Below, piece by piece: positions 1 to 8,275 of a stretch of DNA of 64,000 nucleotides. The position numbers were made by a program, and so were the translations under genes. The notes below the pieces were generated by a model. That model did not search any database, had not been told where the DNA came from, and was given only the letters and a program-made list of their open reading frames with translations. The stretch is from Ariolimax columbianus (Eukaryota > Mollusca > Gastropoda > Stylommatophora > Arionidae). The stretch lies in NCBI GenBank assembly GCA_036924085.1, contig JAVGWX010000002.1:84314704-84378703 (forward strand), given 5' to 3'. Each line of letters starts with the position of its first letter. The first letter of the stretch is position 1.

Positions 1-2
1 TC

Positions 3-170
3 AATTTTGATTTTAGAAACATTGGTTTTTCTTGTCAGTAAAATTACTTGAAAGTCAGTGGAAATGCTTTTAACATATCCACATAATTAGTACGTTAAAA
101 TTGCAATACATTTCAAAGTGCTGAAAATTGTTCAAACTTATAATATGCAATTTTTTTTCAAATCGCCTTT
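3..170 (+). repeat. Monomer class A (representative, 168 bp)
   Basis: Diagnostic bases: cttgtcag at about 29-36, aacatatcc at 70-78 (A where other classes have T), tagtacgtta at 86-95, and a 3' half beginning gtgctgaaaattgtt and carrying ttataatatgc. When followed by class B it lacks 5 bp at the end (cgccttt joined straight to aatttt), giving 168 bp; when followed by C2 it is 173 bp. A later subtype (from about 4.3 kb) has atatcc for atatgc, often with gtttaaac for gttcaaac. Another subtype has attgaatt near position 19. Class A starts most HOR modules, so it is a convenient phase marker. Confidence 0.85.
124..154 (+). other. Potential hairpin in the class A 3' half
   Basis: Arms aaaattg (124-130) and caatttt (148-154) are perfect 7-bp inverted repeats around a 17-nt loop. 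The same pairing exists in class E and in the atatcc subtype of A, where the second arm is preceded by c instead of g. Classes whose 3' half carries gctattttt lack the second arm. Whether it forms in vivo is unknown. Confidence 0.45.
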
Positions 171-344
171 AATTTTGATTTTAGAAACATTGGTTTTTCT
201 TGTAAGTAAATCTACTTGAAAGTGAGAGGAAATGCTTTTAACTTATCCACATAATTAGTGCGTTACAATTGCAATACATTTCAAAGTGCTGAACATTGTC
301 TTAGTTTATGATCGGCAATTTTTTTTCAAATCGCCTTATTACTC
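171..344 (+). repeat. Monomer class B (representative, 174 bp)
   Basis: The 5' half is marked by cttgtaagtaaa and gtgagaggaaatgc, found in no other class. This version has aaatctac and the W-specific 3' half with ctgaacattgtcttag, gatcggc and cgccttattactc, giving 174 bp. Elsewhere class B has aaaactac and takes 3' halves from several other classes (gtctgaac, gaataaac with atcttcaa, or the short aaactttgatc form), which marks it as a frequent exchange partner. Confidence 0.85.
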
Positions 345-416
345 AATTTTGATTTTAGAAACATTGGTTTTTCTTGTTAGAAAAATTACTTGAAAGTCAG
401 TGGAAATGCTTTTAAC

Positions 417-425
417 TTATCCACA
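417..425 (+). other. ttatccaca box in the reference monomer
   Basis: The nonamer ttatccaca at monomer positions 73-81 recurs in most monomers. Class A has atatccaca and Dg has ttatccaga. It lies in a well-kept stretch of the monomer. It equals the bacterial DnaA-box consensus TTATNCACA, but in a eukaryotic satellite this is most simply chance. A binding site for a host satellite-binding protein is possible but not shown. Confidence 0.4.
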
Positions 426-439
426 TAATTAGTGCGTTA

Positions 440-449
440 CAATTGCAAT
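440..449 (+). other. Overlapping palindromes caattg and attgcaat
   Basis: At monomer positions 96-105, caattg overlaps attgcaat; both are perfect palindromes. They start a stretch (about 98-116, ending caaag) that hardly varies among all monomers. Exceptions I saw are the tgtc subtype of E, acatttgc in some class B copies and caatgtg at 3453 and 30854. Monomers with acaattgc carry an MfeI site; those with aaaattgc do not. Confidence 0.55.
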
Positions 450-492
450 ACATTTCAAAGTTCTGAAAATTGAATAAACTTATGATCTGCTA

Positions 493-500
493 TTTTTTTT
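493..500 (+). other. T-tract in the reference monomer
   Basis: Eight consecutive T at monomer positions 149-156. Every monomer I read has a T7 to T9 tract here, sometimes followed by ac. With the shorter T runs at monomer positions 3-6, 9-12 and 24-28 this gives recurring A/T tracts of the kind linked to DNA bending and nucleosome positioning; that role is inferred. Confidence 0.5.
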
Positions 501-517
501 CAAATCGCTTTCTACTC

Positions 518-690
518 AATTTTGATTTTAGAAACATTGGATTTTCTGGTCAGTAAAATTACTTGAAAGTCAGTGGAAATGCTTTTAACTTATCCACATA
601 ATTAGTGCGTTACAATTGCAATACATTTCAAAGTGCTGAAAATTGTCTGAACTTATGATATGCTATTTTTTTACAAATCGCTTTCTACTC
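518..690 (+). repeat. Monomer class D (representative, 173 bp)
   Basis: Marked by ggattttctggtcag at about 22-36 and ccacataattagtgcg. This copy ends with gtgctgaaaattgtctgaac, gatatgc and a T7 tract followed by ac. Other D copies (6719, 13613, 22402, 33260 and others) end with gaataaactcatgatc. Sub-classes Da (cacaaa), Dg (cagata) and Dk (acttaaaag) are listed separately. Confidence 0.8.
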
Positions 691-863
691 AATTTTGATT
701 TTAGAAACATTGGTTTTTCTTGTCAGTAAAATTACTTGAAAGTCAGTGGAAATGCTTTCAACTTATCCACATAATTAGTACGTTAAAATGTCAATACATT
801 TCAAAGTGCTGAAAATTGTTCAAACTTATAATATGCAATTTTTTTTCAAATCGCCTTCTACTC
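691..863 (+). repeat. Monomer class E, tgtc subtype (representative, 173 bp)
   Basis: Marked by cttgtcag plus gctttcaac (C at position 69 instead of T) and tagtacgtta. This W-module subtype has aaaatgtcaatac, which breaks the attgcaat palindrome found in other monomers. The ordinary E subtype (first at 1383) has aaaattgcaatac. The 3' half is the class A type with ttcaaac and atatgc, ending cgccttctactc, and class C or F nearly always follows. Confidence 0.82.
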
Positions 864-1036
864 AGATTTGATTTTAGAAACATTTGTTTTTCTTGTTAGA
901 AAAATTACTTGAAAGTCAGTGGAAATGCTTTTAACTTATCCACATAATTAGTGCGTTACAATTGCAATACATTTCAAAGTTCTGAAAATTGAATAAACTT
1001 ATGATCTGCTATTTTTTTTCAAATCGCTTTCTACTC
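864..1036 (+). repeat. Monomer class F (class C variant with acatttgtttt)
   Basis: Starts agatttg and has acatttgtttt where other monomers have acattggtttt; otherwise it is class C. It occurs only after the tgtc subtype of E (864, 2762, 11376, 18789, 20165, 27578) and so marks the W module, which is confined to the left half of the window. The W copy at 29988-30680 lacks it and goes straight to C2. Confidence 0.8.
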
Positions 1037-1209
1037 AATTTTGAATTTAGAAACATTGGATTTTCTGGTCAGTAAAATTACTTGAAAGTCAGTGGAAATG
1101 CTTTTAACTTATCCACATAATTAGTGCGTTACAATTGCAATACATTTCAAAGTTCTGAAAATTGAATAAACTCATGATCTGCTATTTTTTTTCAAATCGC
1201 TTTCTACTC
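1037..1209 (+). repeat. Monomer class G (representative, 173 bp)
   Basis: Marked by aattttgaatttag (A instead of T at position 8) with the D-type ggattttctggtcag. This copy ends gaataaactcatgatc. Copies at 3794, 31195, 41528 and 62881 are G/E hybrids: G at the 5' end, then gctttcaac, tagtacg and the ttcaaac 3' half of class E. Confidence 0.8.
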
Positions 1210-1382
1210 AATTTTGATTTTAGAAACATTGGTTTTTCTTGTTAGTAAAATTACTTGAAAGTCAGTGGAAATGCTTTTAACTTATCCACACAATTAGTGC
1301 GTTACAATTGCAATACATTTCAAAGTGCTGAAAATTGTCTGAACTTATGATATGCTATTTTTTTACAAATCGCTTTCTACTC
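1210..1382 (+). repeat. Monomer class H (representative, 173 bp)
   Basis: Marked by cttgttagtaaaatt with ccacacaattagtgcg and a 3' half gtctgaac plus gatatgc. A subtype starts aatttttatttt (9304, 15852, 24641, 35845, 38084, 49103, 55819, 59091) and has aatcac for aatcgc near its end. The related Hk has ccacata in place of ccacaca. Confidence 0.82.
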
Positions 1383-1728
1383 AATTTTGATTTTAGAAAC
1401 ATTGGTTTTTCTTGTCAGTAAAATTACTTGAAAGTCAGTGGAAATGCTTTCAACTTATCCACATAATTAGTACGTTAAAATTGCAATACATTTCAAAGTG
1501 CTGAAAATTGTTCAAACTTATAATATGCAATTTTTTTTCAAATCGCCTTCTACTCAGATTTGATTTTAGAAACATTGGTTTTTCTTGTTAGAAAAATTAC
1601 TTGAAAGTCAGTGGAAATGCTTTTAACTTATCCACATAATTAGTGCGTTACAATTGCAATACATTTCAAAGTTCTGAAAATTGAATAAACCTATGATCTG
1701 CTATTTTTTTTAAAATCGCTTTCTACTC

Positions 1729-1900
1729 AATTTTGATTTTAGAAACATTGGTTTTTCTGGTCAGTAAAATTACTTAAAAGTCAGTGGAAATGCTTTTAAC
1801 TTATCCACAAAGTTAGTGCGTTACAATTGCAATACATTTCAAAGTTCTGAAAATTGAATAAACTTTGATCTGCTATTTTTTTACAAATTGCTTTCTACTC
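1729..1900 (+). repeat. Monomer class I (representative, 172 bp)
   Basis: Marked by ggtttttctggtcag with ccacaaa and, here, aagttag. The 3' half lacks one base (aaactttgatctgc instead of aaacttatgatctgc), giving 172 bp. This copy also has acttaaaag and ends caaattgc, a change of the usual CpG. Class I copies inside the 11-, 13- and 14-mers are 173 bp with gacctgc. Ic (4140, 31541, 41874, 63227) has ccacaca. Confidence 0.8.
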
Positions 1901-3106
1901 AATTTTGATTTTAGAAACATTGGTTTTTCTTGTCAGTAAAATTACTTGAAAGTCAGTGGAAATGCTTTTAACATATCCACATAATTAGTACGTTAAAATT
2001 GCAATACATTTCAAAGTGCTGAAAATTGTTCAAACTTATAATATGCAATTTTTTTTCAAATCGCCTTTAATTTTGATTTTAGAAACATTGGTTTTTCTTG
2101 TAAGTAAATCTACTTGAAAGTGAGAGGAAATGCTTTTAACTTATCCACATAATTAGTGCGTTACAATTGCAATACATTTCAAAGTGCTGAACATTGTCTT
2201 AGTTTATGATCGGCAATTTTTTTTCAAATCGCCTTATTACTCAATTTTGATTTTAGAAACATTGGTTTTTCTTGTTAGAAAAATTACTTGAAAGTCAGTG
2301 GAAATGCTTTTAACTTATCCACATAATTAGTGCGTTACAATTGCAATACATTTCAAAGTTCTGAAAATTGAATAAACTTATGATCTGCTATTTTTTTTCA
2401 AATCGCTTTCTACTCAATTTTGATTTTAGAAACATTGGATTTTCTGGTCAGTAAAATTACTTGAAAGTCAGTGGAAATGCTTTTAACTTATCCACATAAT
2501 TAGTGCGTTACAATTGCAATACATTTCAAAGTGCTGAAAATTGTCTGAACTTATGATATGCTATTTTTTTACAAATCGCTTTCTACTCAATTTTGATTTT
2601 AGAAACATTGGTTTTTCTTGTCAGTAAAATTACTTGAAAGTCAGTGGAAATGCTTTCAACTTATCCACATAATTAGTACGTTAAAATGTCAATACATTTC
2701 AAAGTGCTGAAAATTGTTCAAACTTATAATATGCAATTTTTTTTCAAATCGCCTTCTACTCAGATTTGATTTTAGAAACATTTGTTTTTCTTGTTAGAAA
2801 AATTACTTGAAAGTCAGTGGAAATGCTTTTAACTTATCCACATAATTAGTGCGTTACAATTGCAATACATTTCAAAGTTCTGAAAATTGAATAAACTTAT
2901 GATCTGCTATTTTTTTTCAAATCGCTTTCTACTCAATTTTGATTTTAGAAACATTGGTTTTTCTGGTCAGTAAAATTACTTGAAAGTCAGTGGAAATGCT
3001 TTTAACTTATCCACAAAATTAGTGCGTTACAATTGCAATACATTTCAAAGTTCTGAAAATTGAATAAACTTTGATCTGCTATTTTTTTACAAATCGCTTT
3101 CTACTC
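1901..3106 (+). repeat. Shortened HOR copy, 7 monomers: A B C D E F I
   Basis: Repeats the order at 3-1036 at an offset of 1,898 bp up to class F (2762), then jumps to class I (2935). The four monomers G H E C are missing relative to the first copy, which fits an in-register deletion by unequal exchange. Confidence 0.82.
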
Positions 3107-4311
3107 AATTTTGATTTTAGAAACATTGGTTTTTCTTGTCAGTAAAATTACTTGAAAGTCAGTGGAAATGCTTTTAACATATCCAAATAATTAGTACGTT
3201 AAAATTGCAATACATTTCAAAGTGCTGAAAATTGTTCAAACTTATAATATGCAATTTTTTTTCAAATCGCCTTCTACTCAGATTTGATTTTATAAACATT
3301 GGTTTTTTTTGTTAGAAAAATTACTTGAAAGTCAGTGGAAATGCTTTTAACTTATCCACATAATTAGTGCGTTACAATTGCAATACATTTCAAAGTTCTG
3401 AAAATTGAATAAACTTATGATCTGCTATTTTTTTTCAAATCGCTTTCTACTCAATTTTGATTTTAGAAACATTGAATTTTCTTGTCAGTAAAATTACTTG
3501 AAAGTCAGTGGAAATGCTTTTAACATATCCACATAATTAGTACGTTAAAATTGCAATACATTTCAATGTGCTGAAAATTGTTCAAACTTATAATATGCAA
3601 TTTTTTTTCAAATCGCCTTTAATTTTGATTTTAGAAACATTGGTTTTTCTTGTAAGTAAATCTACTTGAAAGTGAGAGGAAATGCTTTTAACTTATCCAC
3701 ATAATTAGTGCGTTACATTTGCAATACATTTCAAAGTTCTGAAAATTGAATAAACTTATGATCTGCTATTTTTTTTCAAATCGCTTTCTACTCAATTTTG
3801 AATTTAGAAACATTGGATTTTCTGGTCAGTAAAATTACTTGAAAGTCAGTGGAAATGCTTTCAACTTATCCTCATAATTAGTACGTTAAAATTGCAATAC
3901 ATTTCAAAGTGCTGAAAATTGTTCAAACTTATAATATGCAATTTTTTTTCAAATCGCCTTCTACTCAGATTTGATTTTAGAAACATTGGTTTTTCTTGTT
4001 AGAAAAATTACTTGAAAGTCAGTGGAAATGCTTTTAACTTATCCACATAATTAGTGCGTTACAATTGCAATACATTTCAAAGTTCTGAAAATTGAATAAA
4101 CTTATGATCTGCTATTTTTTTTCAAATCGCTTTCTACTCAATTTTGATTTTAGAAACATTGGTTTTTCTGGTCAGTAAAATTACTTGAAAGTCAGTGGAA
4201 ATGCTTTTAACTTATCCACACAATTAGTGCGTTACAATTGCAATACATTTCAAAGTTCTGAAAATTGAATAAACTTTGATCTGCTATTTTTTTACAAATC
4301 GCTTTCTACTC
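3107..4311 (+). repeat. X module, copy 1: A C2 A B G/E C Ic
   Basis: Starts 3107, 3280, 3453, 3621, 3794, 3967, 4140. From 3280 on it recurs at 30681 (offset 27,401). Shared rare variants include caatgtg in A at 3453, acatttgc in B at 3621 and atcctcata in G/E at 3794. The A at 3107 has a private change: C to A at 3186. Confidence 0.82.
3280..3452 (+). repeat. Monomer class C2 (class C variant with tataaac)
   Basis: Starts agatttgattttataaac (T instead of G at position 13) and here has a run of eight T followed by gttag; otherwise it is class C. Found at 3280, 11894, 19307, 20683, 28096, 29647, 30681, 41014, 52379 and 62367. It nearly always lies between two class A monomers, the second with attgaatt, and this A-C2-A-B order defines the X module. 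Confidence 0.8.
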
Positions 4312-4479
4312 AATTTTGATTTTAGAAACATTGGTTTTTCTTGTCAGTAAAATTACTTGAAAGTCAGTGGAAATGCTTTTAACATATCCACATAATTAGT
4401 ACGTTAAAATTGCAATACATTTCAAAGTGCTGAAAATTGTTCAAACTTATAATATCCAATTTTTTTTCAAATCGCCTTT

Positions 4480-5339
4480 AATTTTGATTTTAGAAACATT
4501 GGTTTTTCTTGTAAGTAAAACTACTTGAAAGTGAGAGGAAATGCTTTTAACTTATCCACATAATTAGTGCGTTACAATTGCAATACATTTCAAAGTGCTG
4601 AAAATTATCTGAACTTATGATATGCTATTTTTTTACAAATCGCATTCTACTCAATTTTGATTTTAGAAACATTGGTTTTTCTTGTCAGTAAAATTACTTG
4701 AAAGTCAGTGGAAATGCTTTCAACTTATCCACATAATTAGTACGTTAAAATTGCAATACATTTCAAAGTGCTGAAAATTGTTTAAACTTATAATATGCAA
4801 TTTTTTTTCAAATCGCCTTCTACTAAGATTTGATTTTAGAAACATTGGTTTTTCTTGTTAGAAAAATTACTTGAAAGTCAGTGGAAATGCTTTTAACTTA
4901 TCCACATAATTAGTGCGTTACAATTGCAATACATTTCAAAGTTCTGAAAATTGAATAAACTTATGACCTGCTATTTTTTTTTAAATCGCTTTCTACTCAA
5001 TTTTGATTTTAGAAACATTGGATTTTCTGGTCAGTAAAATTACTTAAAAGTCAGTGGAAATGCTTTTAACTTATCCACATAATTAGTGCGTTACAATTGC
5101 AATACATTTCAAAGTTCTGAAAATTGAATAAACTTATGATCTTCAATTTTTTTTCAAGTCGCTTTCTACTCAATTTTGATTTTAGAAACATTGGTTTTTC
5201 TTGTTAGTAAAATTACTTGAAAGTCAGTGGAAATGCTTTTAACTTATCCACATAATTAGTGCGTTACAATTGCAATACATTTCAAAGTGCTGAAAATTGT
5301 TCAAACTTATAATATCCAATTTTTTTTCAAATCGCCTTT
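4480..5339 (+). repeat. 860-bp duplication, copy 1: B E C Dk Hk-hybrid
   Basis: Five monomers from 4480, with rare marks gaaaattatctg, cgcattctac and tactaagattt. The last monomer (5172) starts as Hk but ends as class A (gttcaaac, atatcc, 168 bp), which recreates the A-to-B join and marks the exchange that made the duplication. The related array at 31881-32572 holds a single copy of this block. Confidence 0.85.
4999..5171 (+). repeat. Monomer class Dk (representative, 173 bp)
   Basis: D-type 5' end with acttaaaagtcag (A for G at position 48) and ccacata. The 3' half is gaataaac, ttatgatcttcaa, T8 and caagtcgc, a form otherwise seen only in class B hybrids. Dk is nearly always followed by Hk. 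Confidence 0.8.
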
Positions 5340-6199
5340 AATTTTGATTTTAGAAACATTGGTTTTTCTTGTAAGTAAAACTACTTGAAAGTGAGAGGAA
5401 ATGCTTTTAACTTATCCACATAATTAGTGCGTTACAATTGCAATACATTTCAAAGTGCTGAAAATTATCTGAACTTATGATATGCTATTTTTTTACAAAT
5501 CGCATTCTACTCAATTTTGATTTTAGAAACATTGGTTTTTCTTGTCAGTAAAATTACTTGAAAGTCAGTGGAAATGCTTTCAACTTATCCACATAATTAG
5601 TACGTTAAAATTGCAATACATTTCAAAGTGCTGAAAATTGTTTAAACTTATAATATGCAATTTTTTTTCAAATCGCCTTCTACTAAGATTTGATTTTAGA
5701 AACATTGGTTTTTCTTGTTAGAAAAATTACTTGAAAGTCAGTGGAAATGCTTTTAACTTATCCACATAATTAGTGCGTTACAATTGCAATACATTTCAAA
5801 GTTCTGAAAATTGAATAAACTTATGACCTGCTATTTTTTTTTAAATCGCTTTCTACTCAATTTTGATTTTAGAAACATTGGATTTTCTGGTCAGTAAAAT
5901 TACTTAAAAGTCAGTGGAAATGCTTTTAACTTATCCACATAATTAGTGCGTTACAATTGCAATACATTTCAAAGTTCTGAAAATTGAATAAACTTATGAT
6001 CTTCAATTTTTTTTCAAGTCGCTTTCTACTCAATTTTGATTTTAGAAACATTGGTTTTTCTTGTTAGTAAAATTACTTGAAAGTCAGTGGAAATGCTTTT
6101 AACTTATCCACATAATTAGTGCGTTACAATTGCAATACATTTCAAAGTTCTGAAAATTGAATAAACTTATGATCTGCTATTTTTTTTCAAATCGCTTTC
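5340..6199 (+). repeat. 860-bp duplication, copy 2
   Basis: Matches the preceding 860 bp, including gaaaattatctg, cgcattctac, tactaagattt and gacctgc. Its last monomer (6032) is an ordinary Hk and continues into Dg at 6205, so the copies separate at the 3' half of the fifth monomer. The offset to the 30-kb copy drops from 27,401 to 26,541 across this block, exactly 860 bp. Confidence 0.85.
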
Positions 6200-6204
6200 T
6201 ACTC
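6032..6204 (+). repeat. Monomer class Hk (representative, 173 bp)
   Basis: Combines the H-type cttgttagtaaaatt with ccacataattagtgcg and the class C 3' half (gaataaac, ttatgatctgc, T8). It follows Dk or a class B hybrid ending caagtcgc and is followed by Dg or by the D/A hybrid. Confidence 0.8.
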
Positions 6205-6377
6205 AATTTTGATTTTAGAAACATTGGATTTTCTGGTCAGTAAAATTACTTGAAAGTCAGTGGAAATGCTTTTAACTTATCCAGATAATTAGTGCGTTAC
6301 AATTGCAATACATTTCAAAGTTCTGAAAATTGAATAAACTTATGATATGCTATTTTTTTACAAATCGCTTTCTACTC
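6205..6377 (+). repeat. Monomer class Dg (representative, 173 bp)
   Basis: D-type 5' end with ccagataattag (G for C at position 80), so the ttatccaca box is changed to ttatccaga. The 3' half is gaataaac plus ttatgatatgc, T7, ac. Some copies have gtgctgaaaattgaataaac, others gttctgaaaattg. Class A always follows. Confidence 0.8.
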
Positions 6378-8275
6378 AATTTTGATTTTAGAAACATTGG
6401 TTTTTCTTGTCAGTAAAATTACTTGAAAGTCAGTGGAAATGCTTTTAACATATCCACATAATTAGTACGTTAAAATTGCAATACATTTCAAAGTGCTGAA
6501 AATTGTTTAAACTTATAATATCCAATTTTTTTTCAAATCGCCTTTAATTTTGATTTTAGAAACATTGGTTTTTCTTGTAAGTAAAACTACTTGAAAGTGA
6601 GAGGAAATGCTTTTAACTTATCCACATAATTAGTGCGTTACAATTGCAATACATTTCAAAGTGCTGAAAATTGTCTGAACTTATGATATGCTATTTTTTT
6701 ACAAATCGCTTTCTACTCAATTTTGATTTTAGAAACATTGGATTTTCTGGTCAGTAAAATTACTTGAAAGTCAGTGGAAATGCTTTTAACTTATCCACAT
6801 AATTAGTGCGTTACAATTGCAATACATTTCAAAGTTCTGAAAATTGAATAAACTCATGATCTGCTATTTTTTTTCAAATCGCTTTCTACTCAATTTTGAT
6901 TTTAGAAACATTGGTTTTTCTTGTTAGTAAAATTACTTGAAAGTCAGTGGAAATGCTTTTAACTTATCCACACAATTAGTGCGTTACAATTGCAATACAT
7001 TTCAAAGTGCTGAAATTTGTCTGAACTTATGATATGCTATTTTTTTACAAATCGCTTTCTACTCAATTTTGATTTTAGAAACATTGGTTTTTCTTGTCAG
7101 TAAAATTACTTGAAAGTCAGTGGAAATGCTTTCAACTTATCCACATAATTAGTACGTTAAAATTGCAATACATTTCAAAGTGCTGAAAATTGTTCAAACT
7201 TATAATATGCAATTTTTTTTCAAATCGCTTTCTACTCAGATTTGATTTTAGAAACATTGGTTTTTCTTGTTAGAAAAATTACTTGAAAGTCAGTGGAAAT
7301 GCTTTTAACTTATCCACATAATTAGTGCGTTACAATTGCAATACATTTCAAAGTTCTGAAAATTGAATAAACTTATGATCTGCTGTTTTTTTTCAAATCG
7401 CTTTCTACTCAATTTTGATTTTAGAAACATTGGTTTTTCTTGTCAGTAAAATTACTTGAAAGTCAGTGGAAATGCTTTTAACTTATCCACAAAATTAGTG
7501 CGTTACAATTGCAATACATTTCAAAGTTCTGAAAATTGAATAAACTTATGACCTGCTATTTTTTTTAAAATCGCTTTCTACTCAATTTTGATTTTAGAAA
7601 CATTGGATTTTCTGGTCAGTAAAATTACTTGAAAGTCAGAGGAAATGCTTTTAACTTATCCACAAAATTAGTGCGTTACAATTGCAATACATTTCAAAGT
7701 TCTGAAAATTGAATAAACTTATGACCTGCTATTTTTTTTTAAATCGCTTTCTACTCAATTTTGATTTTAGAAACATTGGATTTTCTGGTCAGTAAAATTA
7801 CTTAAAAGTCAGTGGAAATGCTTTTAACTTATCCACATAATTAGTGCGTTACAATTGCAATACATTTCAAAGTTCTGAAAATTGAATAAACTTATGATCT
7901 TCAATTTTTTTTCAAGTCGCTTTCTACTCAATTTTGATTTTAGAAACATTGGTTTTTCTTGTTAGTAAAATTACTTGAAAGTCAGTGGAAATGCTTTTAA
8001 CTTATCCACATAATTAGTGCGTTACAATTGCAATACATTTCAAAGTTCTGAAAATTGAATAAACTTATGATCTGCTATTTTTTTTCAAATCGCTTTCTAC
8101 TCAATTTTGATTTTAGAAACATTGGATTTTCTGGTCAGTAAAATTACTTGAAAGTCAGTGGAAATGCTTTTAACTTATCCAGATAATTAGTGCGTTACAA
8201 TTGCAATACATTTCAAAGTGCTGAAAATTGAATAAACTTATGATATGCTATTTTTTTACAAATCACTTTCTACTC
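6378..8275 (+). repeat. Y module (11-mer, 1,898 bp): A B D H E C I Da Dk Hk Dg
   Basis: Starts 6378, 6546, 6719, 6892, 7065, 7238, 7411, 7584, 7757, 7930, 8103. The same order and length recur at 32919, 46177 and 52893, and at 56165 with a hybrid first monomer. The class I position (7411) has cttgtcag instead of ctggtcag. Da has a private gtcagagg. Confidence 0.85.
7584..7756 (+). repeat. Monomer class Da (representative, 173 bp)
   Basis: D-type 5' end with ccacaaaattagtgcg and a 3' half with ttatgacctgc followed by a long T tract and aaatcgc (T8 or T9 before the A run, varying between copies). This copy has a private gtcagagg. Da lies between class I and Dk in every 11-, 13- and 14-mer. Confidence 0.8.

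Larger units (their letters stand above)
345..517 (+). repeat. Monomer class C (representative, 173 bp)
   Basis: Marked by cttgttagaaaaatt at about 29-43. The 3' half is gttctgaaaattgaataaac followed by ttatgatctgc, a T8 tract and caaatcgctttctactc. Most class C copies after class E start agatttg instead of aattttg. Variants include ctgctgtttt (first at 7238), gacctgc (4826) and cctatg (1556). This monomer is used below as the reference for short internal motifs. Confidence 0.85.
3..1900 (+). repeat. 11-mer HOR, 1,898 bp: A B C D E F G H E C I
   Basis: Eleven monomers, starts 3, 171, 345, 518, 691, 864, 1037, 1210, 1383, 1556 and 1729. The monomer at 1901 again matches the one at 3. Contains the W-type stretch (174-bp B, C, D, tgtc-E, F) followed by G H E C I. 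It has the same length as the later 1,898-bp module but a different monomer order. Confidence 0.85.

Noticed and set aside
417..425. ttatccaca matches the bacterial DnaA-box consensus and recurs hundreds of times, suggesting a replication origin or iteron array.
   Set aside because: The repeat unit is a whole ~173-bp monomer in HOR order with no bacterial genes, DnaA-box clusters of varied spacing or DUE context. A 9-bp AT-rich match inside a satellite monomer is carried along by repetition and is most simply chance.
1038..1052. Promoter-like TATA or terminator-like T-tracts in each monomer.
   Set aside because: T7-T9 tracts and tataat-like words are expected in a ~73% AT repeat and have no gene beside them. 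Satellite transcription is possible but cannot be read from these motifs.
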